64,000 nt of DNA from Phytopseudomonas punonensis (GTDB lineage: Bacteria > Pseudomonadota > Gammaproteobacteria > Pseudomonadales > Pseudomonadaceae): positions 380,918 to 444,917 of the forward strand of contig NZ_FRBQ01000002.1 of NCBI RefSeq assembly GCF_900142655.1. Reading direction: 5' to 3'. A program made the position numbers and the translations under genes. This document shows, piece by piece, positions 30,047-40,391 of this stretch (position 1 is the stretch's first letter; each line of letters starts with the position of its first letter). The notes under the pieces are model-generated. The model was not told where the DNA came from, ran no database searches, and saw only the letters and a list, made by a program, of their open reading frames with translations.

Positions 30047-32293
30047 ATGGACGGGACTCGATCAGGCAACCTGCGTACCGGGTTGCTGGCACTGGCAGCA
30101 GGGCTGTTTTTACTGCGCTTCGTACCGCAACTGCCACCGGTGCCCGCAGTCGCGGTGCTGGCGCTGCTCGGGCTGGCGTTGTTGCCGTTTCGCAGTTATC
30201 CGCTTGGCCTGTTTCTGCTCGGTTTCAGTTGGGCCTGCACGTCTGCGCAGTGGGCGCTGGACGATCGCCTCGACCACACGCTGGACGGCCGCACGCTGTG
30301 GCTGGAGGGCCGGGTGGTCGACTTGCCGGATGTGCGTGAAGGTGTAGTGCGTTTTCAGCTGGCCGAGCCGCATTCGCGTAGGGCCGAGCTGCCGCAGCTG
30401 TTGCGGTTGTCGTGGTACGACGGGCCAGAGATTCGCGCTGGTGAAACTTGGCGGCTGGCGGTGAACCTCAAGCGGCCCCATGGGCTGGTCAATCCGCAAT
30501 CCTTCGATTACGAGGCCTGGTTGCTGGCGCAGCGTATCGGCGGCGTAGGTACAGTCAAATCAGGTCAACGCCTGAGCGAGGCTGACGGTAGTGCGGCCTG
30601 GCGCGACAGGCTACGTCAGCACATGCTGGCCGACGATCCCCATGGCCGCGCCGGTGGCCTGGCTGCGCTGGTGCTGGGCGACAGCTCTGGCCTCTCGGTA
30701 GCCGACTGGCGTGTGCTGCAGGACACCGGCACGGTGCATCTATTGGTGATCTCCGGTCAGCACGTGACACTGGTCGCCGGTATGTTCTACGGATTAGTGT
30801 CCTGGTTGGCTCGAATGGGCTGGTGGCCGCGATCCCTGCCGTGGCTGCCAGTGGCCTGCTTGTTGGCGTTTTCGTCGGCGTTGAGTTACAGCCTGCTGGC
30901 CGGCTTCGAAGTGCCGGTGCAGCGCGCCTGCGCGATGATCGGCCTGGTACTGCTCTGGCGTTGGCGCTTTCGCCACCTGGGCATCACCTTGCCGCTGCTG
31001 GTGGCGCTGGCCGCTGTGCTGCTGCTTGAGCCTTTGGCCGTTCTGCAGCCTGGTTTCTGGCTGTCGTTCGGCGCGGTTGGCCTTTTGATTCTGATCTTTG
31101 CCGCACGCCTTGGCGCCTGGGCCTGGTGGCGGACGCTGGGCCGCGCGCAGTGGGCGATGACCGTGGGGCTGTTGCCGATGCTGCTGGCGCTCGGCTTGCC
31201 GGTCAGTGCCAGCAGTCCGTTGGCCAACTTGATCGCTGTGCCCTGGGTCGGCTTCGTCGTGGTGCCGATGGCGTTGCTCGGCACGGTGTTGTTGCCGGTG
31301 CCCTGGCTGGGCGAGGCGCTGCTCTGGGTTGCCGGCTTTTCTCTGGAGTGGTTGTTCCACCTGCTTGGGCTGATAGCCGACTGGCTGCCAGCCTGGCTGC
31401 CCAGTGCCTTGCCGTTCTGGGCGTGGCTATTGGTTGCGCTGGGCGCCTTTTTGATTCTTTTGCCGGTCGGTGTGCCGTTTCGCAGCCTGGGGCTGATTAT
31501 GCTGTTGCCTCTATTGTTCACGCCGGTAGAGCGGCCCGCCGAGAGGCGTGCCGAGGTATGGATGTTGGATGTCGGCCAAGGTCTGTCGATGCTGGTGCTA
31601 ACCCGCAACCACGCGTTGCTGTATGACGCCGGCCCCAGCTTTGGCGATTTCGACATGGGCGAGCGAGTCGTGCTGCCGTCGTTGCGGGCATTGGATGTAC
31701 GTGCACTGGACATGCTGCTGATCAGTCATTCAGACAATGACCATTCCGGCGGAGCCGAGGCGGTTGCGCGCGGTATACCGGTGAAGCGTGTAGGCAGCGG
31801 CGAAGCGCCGGCGCTACCAGCTGCGCTCAGCGCCGAGCCTTGCGTAGATGAGAAATGGACATGGGACGGCGTGAGCTTCCGCACCTGGCGCTGGGCCGAT
31901 GCGACGGATAGCAACCAGTCATCCTGCGTATTGATAGTCGAGGCGGGCGGCGAGCGCATGCTGCTTACCGGCGATATCGACAGCCGAGCCGAGCGCGCGC
32001 TGACTGACAGTGGCCTTGAGCTGCAGGCGCACTGGTTGTTGGCGCCGCATCATGGCAGCCGCAGCTCGTCATCCTGGGCGTTGCTCAAGTCGGCCGCGCC
32101 CGCTGCGGTGCTGTATTCGCGTGGCAAGCACAACGCATACGGCCATCCCCATCCAACGGTTGTCTCGCGTTATCAGGCGTTCAGCGCCACAGCTTACGAC
32201 AGCGTCGAGACCGGTGCGCTACGTATCCGGCTCGGTGCTTTCGACGCACCGTACGCCTTGCGTGAAATACCGCGTTTCTGGCGGGAAAAATGA
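30047..32293 (+). CDS. comEC: DNA internalisation protein ComEC/Rec2
   Basis: Polytopic inner-membrane channel that carries single-stranded DNA into the cytoplasm in natural transformation. The 748-residue protein has two N-terminal helices, an OB-like domain (about 60-170), a competence-domain membrane bundle (about 200-500; VLGDSSGLSVADWRVLQDTGTVHLLVISGQHV) and a C-terminal metallo-beta-lactamase-like domain with ISHSDNDHSGGAEAV and LLAPHHGSRSSS. All parts are intact. Start 30047 (MDGTRSGN, after TAGGG) is preferred because an earlier Met at 29978 lies within the upstream terminator stem. Confidence 0.94.
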   Translation: MDGTRSGNLRTGLLALAAGLFLLRFVPQLPPVPAVAVLALLGLALLPFRSYPLGLFLLGFSWACTSAQWALDDRLDHTLDGRTLWLEGRVVDLPDVREGVVRFQLAEPHSRRAELPQLLRLSWYDGPEIRAGETWRLAVNLKRPHGLVNPQSFDYEAWLLAQRIGGVGTVKSGQRLSEADGSAAWRDRLRQHMLADDPHGRAGGLAALVLGDSSGLSVADWRVLQDTGTVHLLVISGQHVTLVAGMFYGLVSWLARMGWWPRSLPWLPVACLLAFSSALSYSLLAGFEVPVQRACAMIGLVLLWRWRFRHLGITLPLLVALAAVLLLEPLAVLQPGFWLSFGAVGLLILIFAARLGAWAWWRTLGRAQWAMTVGLLPMLLALGLPVSASSPLANLIAVPWVGFVVVPMALLGTVLLPVPWLGEALLWVAGFSLEWLFHLLGLIADWLPAWLPSALPFWAWLLVALGAFLILLPVGVPFRSLGLIMLLPLLFTPVERPAERRAEVWMLDVGQGLSMLVLTRNHALLYDAGPSFGDFDMGERVVLPSLRALDVRALDMLLISHSDNDHSGGAEAVARGIPVKRVGSGEAPALPAALSAEPCVDEKWTWDGVSFRTWRWADATDSNQSSCVLIVEAGGERMLLTGDIDSRAERALTDSGLELQAHWLLAPHHGSRSSSSWALLKSAAPAAVLYSRGKHNAYGHPHPTVVSRYQAFSATAYDSVETGALRIRLGAFDAPYALREIPRFWREK

Positions 32294-32365
32294 GAACCGC
32301 AGCCGTCGGCGACATCACGACCCTATGCTAGAGTGGCGCCACTTTTGCGAAGGGGATCTGCCACC

Positions 32366-33022
32366 GTGTGGGAACTGGTTAAAGCTGGCGGCTGGGTGAT
32401 GCTGCCGATCATTTTGTGTTCAATTGCCGCCCTCGGCATCATTGCCGAGCGCCTGTGGACGCTGCGCGTCAGTCGAGTTACACCGCCGCATCTGCTCGGG
32501 CAGGTATGGCGCTGGATAAAGGACAAGCAGCTCAATAGTCAGAAGCTCAAGGAGCTGCGCGCCGACTCGCCGCTGGGCGAGATTCTCGCGGCAGGTCTGG
32601 CCAACTCCAAACATGGTCGTGAGATCATGAAAGAGTGCATCGAGGAGGCTGCGGCCCGTGTGGTCCACGAGATGGAGCGCTACCTCAATGCTCTGGGCAC
32701 CATCGCCGGCATCACGCCGCTGCTCGGTCTGCTCGGCACGGTGATCGCCATGATCGATATCTTCGGCTCGTTCATGGGCGGCAGTACGGCCAACCCTGCG
32801 CTGCTCGCGGGCGGTATTTCCAAAGCCCTGATCACTACGGCCTCAGGCTTGGTTGTGGCCATTCCGGCGCTGTTCTTCCATCGCTTCCTGCAGCGCCGCG
32901 TCGATGAGCTGGTGGTCGGCATGGAGCAGGAAGCGATCAAGCTGGTGGAAATGGTGCAGGGCGAGCGCGATGTCGACCTGGCCGAGGAGCCCAAACCGGC
33001 CAAGGGGAGCAAGAAGGCGTGA
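32366..33022 (+). CDS. exbB: MotA/TolQ/ExbB proton channel protein
   Basis: A 218-residue inner-membrane protein with three transmembrane helices (about residues 10-30, 110-135 and 155-178) and the family segment LGLLGTVIAMIDIFGSF followed by GGISKALITTASGLVVAIPALFFHRFL. With ExbD it forms a proton-driven motor. It starts at GTG 32366 behind AAGGGGA. The pair lies directly upstream of lpxK, as in other pseudomonads, rather than beside a tonB gene, so its partner (TonB-like or otherwise) is unclear. Confidence 0.92.
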   Translation: MWELVKAGGWVMLPIILCSIAALGIIAERLWTLRVSRVTPPHLLGQVWRWIKDKQLNSQKLKELRADSPLGEILAAGLANSKHGREIMKECIEEAAARVVHEMERYLNALGTIAGITPLLGLLGTVIAMIDIFGSFMGGSTANPALLAGGISKALITTASGLVVAIPALFFHRFLQRRVDELVVGMEQEAIKLVEMVQGERDVDLAEEPKPAKGSKKA

Positions 33023-33447
33023 AGTTCAGGCGTAGACGGCGCGAGCAGGTCGAGATCAATCTCGCCTCGCTGATCGACGTGGTGTTCATCCTGCTGCTGT
33101 TCTTCGTGGTGACCACCACTTTTACCCGCGAAACCCGCATGCAGGTCGACCTGCCCGAGGCTGCCAGCGGCACGCCGCCGGAGCAGAGCGAGCTCAAGCA
33201 GCTGGAAGTGGTGATCTCGGCAGATGGCACCTTCTCGCTCAACGGCCAGGCCCTGATCAAGAATGATCTGGATAACCTGATGGCTGCCTTGCAGAAGGAA
33301 TCCGGCGGTGACAACAGTCTGCCGTTGACCATCAGCGCAGACGGCAAGACCAGCCACCAGTCGGTGATCACTGCCATGGACGCCGCCGGCAAACTGGGCT
33401 TCGCACACTTGCGCATGACCACGGTCGAGACCCAGGCAGCGCCCTGA
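33019..33447 (+). CDS. exbD: ExbD/TolR family protein
   Basis: A 142-residue protein with a single N-terminal membrane helix ([18 protein letters not shown]) preceded by basic residues and containing the essential Asp of the ExbD/TolR motor (SLIDVVF), then a periplasmic domain. It begins at a GTG that overlaps the exbB stop and ends in a TGATG overlap with lpxK. Confidence 0.93.
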   Translation: MKFRRRRREQVEINLASLIDVVFILLLFFVVTTTFTRETRMQVDLPEAASGTPPEQSELKQLEVVISADGTFSLNGQALIKNDLDNLMAALQKESGGDNSLPLTISADGKTSHQSVITAMDAAGKLGFAHLRMTTVETQAAP

Positions 33448-34454
33448 TGGCGAGCTTTGCCGACCGCTTGGTTAAAGCCTGGTATGAAGGGCATCCGGCG
33501 CTGGCGCTGCTGCGTCCGCTGGAGGCCTTGTACCGTGGCGTGGTGGCGCGCAAGCGCGCGCGCTTCCTGGCGGGCGATGGGGAGATTTATCGCGCACCCG
33601 TGCCGCTGATCGTGGTGGGTAACGTTACCGTCGGCGGCACTGGCAAGACACCGCTGATTCTCTGGCTGGTCGAGCGGTGTCAGGCCCGCGGCCTTCGTGT
33701 GGGCGTGATCAGCCGCGGTTATGGCGCCAAGCCGCCGAGCCTACCCTGGCGGGTTCGCGCCGAGCACAGTGCCGAGCAGGCAGGCGACGAGCCGTTGTTG
33801 ATCGTGCAGCGCAGCGGCGTGCCGCTGATGATCGACCCGGATCGCAGTCGTGCCGCTCGCGCCTTGCTAGCCGAGGAGCCGCTGGACCTGCTGCTCAGCG
33901 ACGACGGTTTGCAGCACTACCGCCTGGCCCGCGACGTTGAGCTGGTGCTGATCGACGCCGCGCGCGGCCTCGGCAACCGCCGCTGCCTGCCGGCCGGGCC
34001 GCTGCGCGAGCCGGCCGAGCGCCTGCAGAGCGTGGATGCCTGCCTCTATAACGGTGCGCCCGAGGATCCTCCAGGCGGCTATGCCTTCAGCTTAATGCCG
34101 AGCGCGCTGGTCAACCTGCGCAGCGGCGAGCGACGCCCGCTCGATCACTTTCCGCCCGGTCAGGCCGTGCACGCGGTAGCCGGTATCGGCAACCCGCAGC
34201 GTTTCTTCACGACCCTCGAGGCGCTACACTGGCGGCCTGTCGCACATGCCTTCGCCGACCACGCCGCCTACAGCGCCGAGCTGCTGAATTTCTCGCCGGC
34301 GCTGCCGTTGGTGATGACCGAGAAGGACGCGGTGAAATGCCGGGCCTTCGCGGCTGACGACTGGTGGTATCTGGCCGTCGATGCTCAGCCCTCTGCGACG
34401 TTCCGGGCCTGGTTCGATGCTCGCCTGGAGCGTCTGCTGGGCGAGCGGCAGTAA
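33447..34454 (+). CDS. lpxK: Tetraacyldisaccharide 4'-kinase LpxK
   Basis: Phosphorylates the lipid A precursor DS-1-P at the 4' position to give lipid IVA; a membrane-associated P-loop kinase. It has 335 residues, with Walker [18 protein letters not shown], the conserved VISRGYG and DEPLLI, and [16 protein letters not shown] with its catalytic-site Asp residues. Start overlaps the exbD stop. Confidence 0.97.
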   Translation: MASFADRLVKAWYEGHPALALLRPLEALYRGVVARKRARFLAGDGEIYRAPVPLIVVGNVTVGGTGKTPLILWLVERCQARGLRVGVISRGYGAKPPSLPWRVRAEHSAEQAGDEPLLIVQRSGVPLMIDPDRSRAARALLAEEPLDLLLSDDGLQHYRLARDVELVLIDAARGLGNRRCLPAGPLREPAERLQSVDACLYNGAPEDPPGGYAFSLMPSALVNLRSGERRPLDHFPPGQAVHAVAGIGNPQRFFTTLEALHWRPVAHAFADHAAYSAELLNFSPALPLVMTEKDAVKCRAFAADDWWYLAVDAQPSATFRAWFDARLERLLGERQ

Positions 34455-34495
34455 CCGCGTCACGCGCTTACCTCTCTTGTTCTCAAGGATTTCCC

Positions 34496-34681
34496 ATGGA
34501 CCCGAAACTGCTCGATATCCTGGCCTGCCCGATCACCAAAGGCCCGCTCAAGCTCAGTCAGGACAAGACCGAACTGATCAGCAAAGGCGCCGGTGTGGCC
34601 TATCCGGTTCGTGATGGCATTCCGGTGATGCTGGAAAGCGAAGCCCGCACCCTCACCGACGACGAACGCCTGGACAAGTAA
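34496..34681 (+). CDS. Trm112 family protein (YcaR-like)
   Basis: A 61-residue Trm112-fold protein, [18 protein letters not shown]...[12 protein letters not shown], commonly encoded between lpxK and kdsB. Of the Zn-binding Cys pairs found in eukaryotic homologues only one Cys (CPITKG) is retained. Possible role as a small accessory or methyltransferase-activating protein; unproven in this group. An AAGGA precedes the ATG. Confidence 0.9.
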   Translation: MDPKLLDILACPITKGPLKLSQDKTELISKGAGVAYPVRDGIPVMLESEARTLTDDERLDK

Positions 34682-34682
34682 G

Positions 34683-35447
34683 ATGAGCAACGCCTTTACC
34701 GTGGTGATTCCGGCGCGTTACGCGTCCACACGCCTGCCCGGCAAACCGCTGCAGGATATCGCTGGCAAACCGATGGTCCAGCACGTCTGGGAGCAGGCCT
34801 GCAAAAGCAGCGCGGCCCAGGTGGTGATCGCCACCGACGACGCGCGCATCGTCGAGGCCTGCCAGAGCTTTGGTGCCAAGGTGTTGCTGACCCGCGTCGA
34901 TCACAACTCCGGCACTGACCGTCTGGCCGAAGTGGCTGCTGCCCTGGGCCTGGGCGCCGATGCCATCGTGGTCAACGTGCAGGGCGATGAGCCGCTGGTG
35001 CCACCAGCGATAATCGACCAGGTAGCGGCCAACCTGGCTGGCAATCCCCAGGCTGCCATCGCCACCCTGGCCGAGCCGATCGAAGATGTCGCTGCGCTGT
35101 TCAACCCCAATGTGGTCAAGGTCGCCAGCGATCTGAATGGCCTGGCGCTGACCTTCAGTCGCGCGCCGCTGCCCTGGGCGCGTGATGCCTTTGCCGCTGA
35201 TCGCGGCAGCTTGCCGGCTGGTGTTCCCTATCGCCGGCATATCGGCATCTACGCTTATCGCGCGGGCTTTTTGCAGGACTTCGTCGCCTGGGGGCCGTGC
35301 TGGCTGGAAGACACCGAATGCCTGGAGCAGCTGCGCGCGCTTTGGCATGGCGTGCGCATTCATGTCGCCGATGCGCTGGAAGCGCCGCCCGCCGGTGTCG
35401 ATACCCAGGAAGACCTCGACCGCGTACGCCGGCTGCTGGGTGCCTGA
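34683..35447 (+). CDS. kdsB: CMP-Kdo synthetase KdsB
   Basis: Transfers CMP to Kdo for lipopolysaccharide core assembly. The 254-residue protein contains [25 protein letters not shown] at the N-terminus (nucleotide site), [17 protein letters not shown] (metal Asp) and the [15 protein letters not shown] motif. It follows the Trm112 gene by one base; its TGA overlaps the next ATG (TGATG). Confidence 0.98.
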   Translation: MSNAFTVVIPARYASTRLPGKPLQDIAGKPMVQHVWEQACKSSAAQVVIATDDARIVEACQSFGAKVLLTRVDHNSGTDRLAEVAAALGLGADAIVVNVQGDEPLVPPAIIDQVAANLAGNPQAAIATLAEPIEDVAALFNPNVVKVASDLNGLALTFSRAPLPWARDAFAADRGSLPAGVPYRRHIGIYAYRAGFLQDFVAWGPCWLEDTECLEQLRALWHGVRIHVADALEAPPAGVDTQEDLDRVRRLLGA

Positions 35448-35911
35448 TGCGCGTTTTGTTCGTTTGCCTGGGTAATATCTGCCGTTCGCCCACCGCTGAG
35501 GCGGTCATGCGGCAGCGGCTGCAGCAGGCTGGGTTGGCCGAGCGTATCGAAGTCGACTCTGCCGGCACCGGCGACTGGCACATCGGCAAGGCGCCGGACT
35601 CGCGGACCCAGGAGGCGGCCAAGCATCGTGGTTATGACCTGTCCAGCCTGCGCGGTCGCCAGGTCTCGGCTGACGACTTCGCGCGCTTCGACCTGATCCT
35701 GGCCATGGACGCCGCCAACCTTCGTGATCTGCAACGACTGCGCCCGGCCCAGGCCAAGGGCGAGCTGGATCTGTATCTGCGCCGCTTCGGCCTGACCGAG
35801 GACGAGGTGCCGGATCCGTATTACGGCGGCAGCGAAGGTTTCGAGCAGGTGCTGGATCTGCTCGAGCAGGCCAGCGATGCCCTGCTGGTCGAGCTCAAGG
35901 GGCGTTTATGA
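35447..35911 (+). CDS. Low-molecular-weight protein-tyrosine phosphatase
   Basis: A 154-residue phosphatase with the P-loop VCLGNICRSPTAEA (nucleophile Cys7, Arg13) and the general acid Asp123 in DPYYGG. The family includes bacterial-kinase antagonists in exopolysaccharide control (Wzb/PtpA), but no kinase gene is adjacent. The gene is embedded between kdsB and murB with overlaps at both ends, as in P. aeruginosa PA2978. Confidence 0.95.
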   Translation: MRVLFVCLGNICRSPTAEAVMRQRLQQAGLAERIEVDSAGTGDWHIGKAPDSRTQEAAKHRGYDLSSLRGRQVSADDFARFDLILAMDAANLRDLQRLRPAQAKGELDLYLRRFGLTEDEVPDPYYGGSEGFEQVLDLLEQASDALLVELKGRL

Positions 35912-36927
35912 GCCTGCAGGTACGCTCTGATGTGTCGCTCAAGGCCCACAACACCTTTGCTGTGGATGTGGCAGCGCGCTACTTTGCCGAGGCGGATGAC
36001 GATGGGCAGGTCCGCCAGGCGCTCGACGCTGCCCGCGAGCGGCAGGTGCCATTGCTGGTGCTGGGCGGTGGTAGCAACCTGCTGCTGACTGCCGATGTCG
36101 ATGCCCTGGTGTTGCGCATGGCCAGCCGTGGTATTCGCCTGTTGGCCGATGATGGTCAGCGTGTGGAGATCGAGGCGGAGGCAGGGGAACCCTGGCACCC
36201 ATTCGTGCAGTGGACCCTGCAGCAAGGCTTTGCCGGGCTGGAAAACCTCAGCCTGATTCCCGGTACGGTCGGCGCCTCGCCGGTGCAGAACATCGGTGCC
36301 TATGGCGTCGAACTGAAGGATTGCTTCCTCGGCCTGACGGCGCTGGATCGGCAGAGCGGCGAGATCCGCGCGTTCGATCTGCAGGCATGCGCCTTCGCCT
36401 ATCGCGACAGCCTGTTCAAGCGTGAAAGCGGGCGCTGGATCATTCTGCGCGTGCGCTTCGCCCTGAGCCGCGCCGTAGCCCTGCATCTCGATTACGGCCC
36501 GGTGCGTCAGCGCCTGGCGGAGCAGGGCATCGAGTCGCCGAGCGCCAGTGATGTCAGTCGGGCCATCTGCGCGATCCGCAGCGAGAAGCTACCGGACCCT
36601 GCGGTGCTCGGCAACGCGGGGAGTTTTTTCAAGAATCCGCTGGTGCCGGCCGAGCTCGCCGGGCGGCTACAAGCCGAGTATGCCGACCTGGTGGCCTACC
36701 CGCAGGCCGATGGCCAGGTGAAACTGGCTGCCGGCTGGCTGATCGAGAAGGCTGGCTGGAAGGGCTTTCGCGACGGCGATGCCGGCGTCCACCGGCTGCA
36801 GGCCCTGGTGCTGGTCAACTACGGCAACGCCACCGGGCAGCAACTGCTCGCGCTGGCCCAGCGCATTCAGGCGGATATCGCCGAGCGCTTTGGCGTAAGC
36901 CTGGAAATAGAGCCGAACGTGCTCTGA
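35908..36927 (+). CDS. murB: UDP-N-acetylenolpyruvoylglucosamine reductase MurB
   Basis: FAD/NADPH enzyme making UDP-MurNAc in peptidoglycan synthesis. 339 residues, type I MurB. Seen: LGGGSNLLLTAD, the FAD-site LSLIPGTVGASPVQNIGAYG, the active Ser in GSFFKNPLV and the C-terminal Glu in SLEIEPNV. It overlaps the phosphatase gene by 4 bases and ends the envelope operon before the terminator at 37118. Confidence 0.98.
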   Translation: MSLQVRSDVSLKAHNTFAVDVAARYFAEADDDGQVRQALDAARERQVPLLVLGGGSNLLLTADVDALVLRMASRGIRLLADDGQRVEIEAEAGEPWHPFVQWTLQQGFAGLENLSLIPGTVGASPVQNIGAYGVELKDCFLGLTALDRQSGEIRAFDLQACAFAYRDSLFKRESGRWIILRVRFALSRAVALHLDYGPVRQRLAEQGIESPSASDVSRAICAIRSEKLPDPAVLGNAGSFFKNPLVPAELAGRLQAEYADLVAYPQADGQVKLAAGWLIEKAGWKGFRDGDAGVHRLQALVLVNYGNATGQQLLALAQRIQADIAERFGVSLEIEPNVL

Positions 36928-36998
36928 CTCTTCTGCGTAGCCCAGCCGCATTGGTGGGGCTACGTAGGTCTCCTTATCCCATCTTTCTTGTTGCTCCC

Positions 36999-37070
36999 GG
37001 GTATCGCTGCGCTCAACCGCAGGCTACAGAGTTTTGCTGTTCGTAGCTTGGGTTGAGCAGAGCGATACCC
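36999..37070. repeat. Long imperfect inverted repeat
   Basis: GGGTATCGCTGCGCTCAACC... (36999-37027) pairs with ...GGTTGAGCAGAGCGATACCC (37043-37070) leaving a short loop. It sits in the convergent murB-rne spacer. The GGTTGAGC..AGCGATACCC pattern is a common pseudomonad intergenic palindrome. Confidence 0.7.
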
Positions 37071-37117
37071 AGGGTCGGCTATAGCCATAGGCGCCGTTTT
37101 CAGGAATCCCAGGCAAT

Positions 37118-37147
37118 AAAAAAGGGATGCCTAAGCATCCCTTTTTG
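37118..37147. terminator. Bidirectional terminator between murB and rne
   Basis: AAAAAAGGGATGC (37118-37130), loop CTAA, GCATCCCTTTTTG (37135-37147): the stem ends in T-runs on both strands, serving murB and rne. Confidence 0.9.
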
Positions 37148-37163
37148 TTTTGCGCGTTAGCTA

Positions 37164-40100
37164 TCAGGCTTGCGGCTTGGGCGCATCCTGATCGCGCTGA
37201 GCGCTTTCGTCGACCGGCGTGACGATAACCTCGGCTTGCTCAGCTGGCGCATTGGCCGGCTGAGTGTCGGCAACGGCTTCGTTCTCAACTGCCGGAGCAG
37301 CTTCGACTACCGCTGCAGCTGGAGCAGCCTTGGCGGCCTCTTCAGCTTCGCGAGCCAGACGCTCTTCTTCACGCTTGCGGCGACGCACTTCACGCGGGTC
37401 GTTCGGCGCACGCCCGTTGCTTGCCACCGGTGCGGCTGCGGCAACTGGTTCTTCGGTTACCGGAGCTTGTACCGCTGCTTCTTGCACTGCCGGAGCAGCT
37501 TCGGGAGCAGTGAAGGTGGTCTCGGCGACTGGCGCTTCGATGCTCTTCGTTTCGACAGCTGGCGTTTCGGCAACAGGCGTTTCAGTAGCAGCCGCTTCGA
37601 CAACGACTGCTTCGCTTACTGGCTCAGCGGCTACAAACGCGTCCTGCGGCGCGGGTTCGAATGCCGGCGCGGAAGCGCGTGGGCGTTCGATTTCCGGGAG
37701 CGGTTCGATCACTGCATCAGCACGCTCGGCAACTGCTTCGGCCGGAGCCTCGACAACCGCTGGAGCTGCTTCTACTGCGGCTGCGTCGGCAGGAGCTTGC
37801 TCCGCTTCGACAGCGACCGGGGCTTGCTGGACAGCGACAGGCTCGGCGGCTTCAGCAGCGACAGGTGCGCTGACTTCAGCTGCTGGCTGTTGCTCGGCAG
37901 GCTGCTCGGTTTCCGCGATCACGGCGGCAACGGTGGCGGCCGCAGCGATGCTTGCACCCGCTACCGGCTCTTCGTTGTTGTCGTCACTGCCTTCGATCGG
38001 GTTGCCGTCGGCATCACGTTGACGCTCACGACGATTGCTGCGGCGACGCTGGCCACGGGAGCGACGACGTGGGCGGTCACCACCTTCGTTACCGTCCTGA
38101 TCGTCGTCTTGCTGCTCTTCGCTGTTCAGCACTTCTTCTTCAGCGCTGTCGGTCTGAACCTGCTCGGCACGTGGCTGACGCTCTTCGCGCGGCTGGCGTG
38201 GCTGACGCGGTTCACGTTGCGGACGCTCGGCGCGGGCTTCTTCACTGACGGCTACGGCAGCATTTTCGTTCTGCGGCTCGGCGTCCAGCGGGGCACGCAG
38301 TTCACGCGGCTGACGCTCTTCACGCGGGCGACGCTCGCGACGGTTTTCCTGGCCTTCGCGCGGCGGACGGGACTGACGCACTTCCTGGGGCTCGCGGACT
38401 TCCACGTTCTCACGCGGCTGGCGATCTTCACGCGGTGCGCGCTCTTCACGCGGCGCACGTGGCTGACGCTCTTCACGCGGTGCACGCTCCTCGCGGGGCG
38501 CACGTTCCTCGCGCGGGGCGCGGTCTTCACGTGGTGCGCGCTCTTCACGGGGCTTGCGGTCGTCGTCACGGCGGTTGCTACGGTTACGGTTCTGCTGGCG
38601 ACCGTTACGACGCTCGTCGCCACGCGGCTGACGCTCGCCCGGCTTCTTCTCGACCACGGTAGGTTTCTGCGGCTCTTCGGCGCTGGCGAACAGGCCGACC
38701 AGGGACTTCACCAGGCCTTTGAACAGGCCGCCGGTCGGTGCAGCAGCTGCGGCAACCGGGGCGGCTGGAGCGACTTCACTGACCGGGGCTGGCGCGCTAC
38801 GCGGCGGCGCGGCCTTGATGGCGGCTTCCTGGCGAACCAGGGTGCGGGTAGCGGCTGCCGGTTTTTCTTCCTCGACTTCGACCGTGGCCATTTCGTAGCT
38901 GGTCTGGGTGCTCTGGGCTTCCGGGCTGTCGTCACGGATGCGCTGCACTTCGAAGTGCGGCGTTTCCAGGTGATCGTTCGGCAGGATGACGATGCGCGCA
39001 CGGGTACGCAGTTCGATCTTGGTGATCGAGTTGCGCTTCTCGTTGAGCAGGAAGGCGGCGACCGGGATTGGCACCTGGGCACGTACTTCAGCGGTACGGT
39101 CTTTCAGGGCTTCTTCTTCGATCAGGCGCAGAATCGCCAGGGACAGCGACTCGACGTCACGGATGATGCCTTGACCGTTGCAGCGCGGGCAGACGATGCC
39201 GCTGCTTTCGCCCAGGGACGGACGCAGGCGCTGACGGGACATTTCCAGCAGGCCGAAGCGCGAGATGCGGCCGACTTGCACGCGGGCACGGTCGGCTTCC
39301 AGGGCTTCGCGAACTTTCTCTTCGACGGCGCGCTGGTTCTTGGCCGGCGTCATGTCGATGAAGTCGATGACGATCAGGCCGCCGATGTCGCGCAGGCGCA
39401 GCTGGCGGGCGATTTCTTCGGCGGCTTCCAGGTTGGTCTGCAGCGCGGTTTCTTCGATGTCGCTGCCTTTGGTGGCGCGCGCCGAGTTGATGTCGATGGA
39501 CACCAAGGCTTCGGTCGGGTCGATGTAGATCGAACCACCGGACGGCAGCTTCACTTCGCGCTGGAAGGCGGTTTCGATCTGGCTTTCGATCTGGAAACGG
39601 TTGAACAGCGGCACGCTGTCTTCGTACAGCTTGATCTTGCTGGCGTACTGCGGCATCACCTGGCGGATGAAGGTCAGGGCTTCTTCCTGGGCTTCGACGC
39701 TGTCGACCAGTACTTCGCCGATGTCCTGGCGCAGGTAGTCGCGGATGGCGCGGATGATGACGTTGCTTTCCTGATAGATCAGGAACGGGGCAGGGCGATC
39801 GAGGGAAGCTTCCTTGATGGCGCTCCACAGTTGCAGCAGGTAGTCGAGATCCCACTGCATTTCTTCGCTGGAACGGCCCAGGCCGGCGGTGCGCACGATC
39901 AGGCCCATGTCGTTGGGGATATCCAGACCGTTCAGCGCTTCGCGCAGTTCGTTGCGCTCTTCACCTTCGATGCGGCGGCTGATGCCACCGGCACGCGGGT
40001 TGTTGGGCATCAGCACCAGGTAACGACCGGCGAGGCTGATGAAGGTGGTCAGGGCTGCGCCCTTGTTGCCACGTTCTTCTTTCTCGACCTGAACGATGAC

Positions 40101-40391
40101 TTCCTGGCCTTCCTTGAGCACGTCCTTGATATTGACGCGGCCTTCGGGAGCCTTGCTGAAGTATTCGCGGGAAATTTCTTTGAGGGGGAGGAAGCCGTGA
40201 CGCTCGGAGCCGAAGTCGACGAATGCCGCTTCGAGGCTGGGTTCTACGCGGGTGATACGACCTTTGTAGATATTGGATTTCTTCTGTACACGGGCGCCGG
40301 ACTCGATGTCCAGGTCGTACAGGCGCTGGCCATCTACCAGCGCAACACGCAACTCTTCGGGTTGAGTTGCGTTAATCAGCATTCTTTTCAT
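37164..40391 (-). CDS. rne: Ribonuclease E
   Basis: Essential endoribonuclease and degradosome scaffold, 1075 residues. The catalytic half contains the S1 domain (about 36-118), the 5'-sensor region, DNase I-like domain with metal-binding Asp300 (VSIDINSA) and Asp343 (IVIDFIDM), and the Zn-link Cys401/Cys404 (CPRCNGQG). The non-catalytic tail starts near residue 520 and includes a strongly Arg/Glu-rich segment of repeated PREERAPRE units (roughly 590-770), followed by Ala/Glu/Pro/Val-rich sequence to near the end, where a basic [17 protein letters not shown] stretch occurs. Start 40391 ([15 protein letters not shown]) is the family N-terminus; an upstream in-frame Met at 40436 is not conserved. 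Confidence 0.98.
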   Translation of the reverse strand: MKRMLINATQPEELRVALVDGQRLYDLDIESGARVQKKSNIYKGRITRVEPSLEAAFVDFGSERHGFLPLKEISREYFSKAPEGRVNIKDVLKEGQEVIVQVEKEERGNKGAALTTFISLAGRYLVLMPNNPRAGGISRRIEGEERNELREALNGLDIPNDMGLIVRTAGLGRSSEEMQWDLDYLLQLWSAIKEASLDRPAPFLIYQESNVIIRAIRDYLRQDIGEVLVDSVEAQEEALTFIRQVMPQYASKIKLYEDSVPLFNRFQIESQIETAFQREVKLPSGGSIYIDPTEALVSIDINSARATKGSDIEETALQTNLEAAEEIARQLRLRDIGGLIVIDFIDMTPAKNQRAVEEKVREALEADRARVQVGRISRFGLLEMSRQRLRPSLGESSGIVCPRCNGQGIIRDVESLSLAILRLIEEEALKDRTAEVRAQVPIPVAAFLLNEKRNSITKIELRTRARIVILPNDHLETPHFEVQRIRDDSPEAQSTQTSYEMATVEVEEEKPAAATRTLVRQEAAIKAAPPRSAPAPVSEVAPAAPVAAAAAPTGGLFKGLVKSLVGLFASAEEPQKPTVVEKKPGERQPRGDERRNGRQQNRNRSNRRDDDRKPREERAPREDRAPREERAPREERAPREERQPRAPREERAPREDRQPRENVEVREPQEVRQSRPPREGQENRRERRPREERQPRELRAPLDAEPQNENAAVAVSEEARAERPQREPRQPRQPREERQPRAEQVQTDSAEEEVLNSEEQQDDDQDGNEGGDRPRRRSRGQRRRSNRRERQRDADGNPIEGSDDNNEEPVAGASIAAAATVAAVIAETEQPAEQQPAAEVSAPVAAEAAEPVAVQQAPVAVEAEQAPADAAAVEAAPAVVEAPAEAVAERADAVIEPLPEIERPRASAPAFEPAPQDAFVAAEPVSEAVVVEAAATETPVAETPAVETKSIEAPVAETTFTAPEAAPAVQEAAVQAPVTEEPVAAAAPVASNGRAPNDPREVRRRKREEERLAREAEEAAKAAPAAAVVEAAPAVENEAVADTQPANAPAEQAEVIVTPVDESAQRDQDAPKPQA
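38390..38560. repeat. Degenerate 15-24-bp tandem repeat within rne
   Basis: Repeated CTCTTCACGCGG(T/C)GC(G/A)CG-type units encode the Pro-Arg-Glu-Glu-Arg-Ala repeats of the RNase E arginine-rich RNA-binding tail. Unit sequence drifts and copy number is likely variable between strains. Confidence 0.7.
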
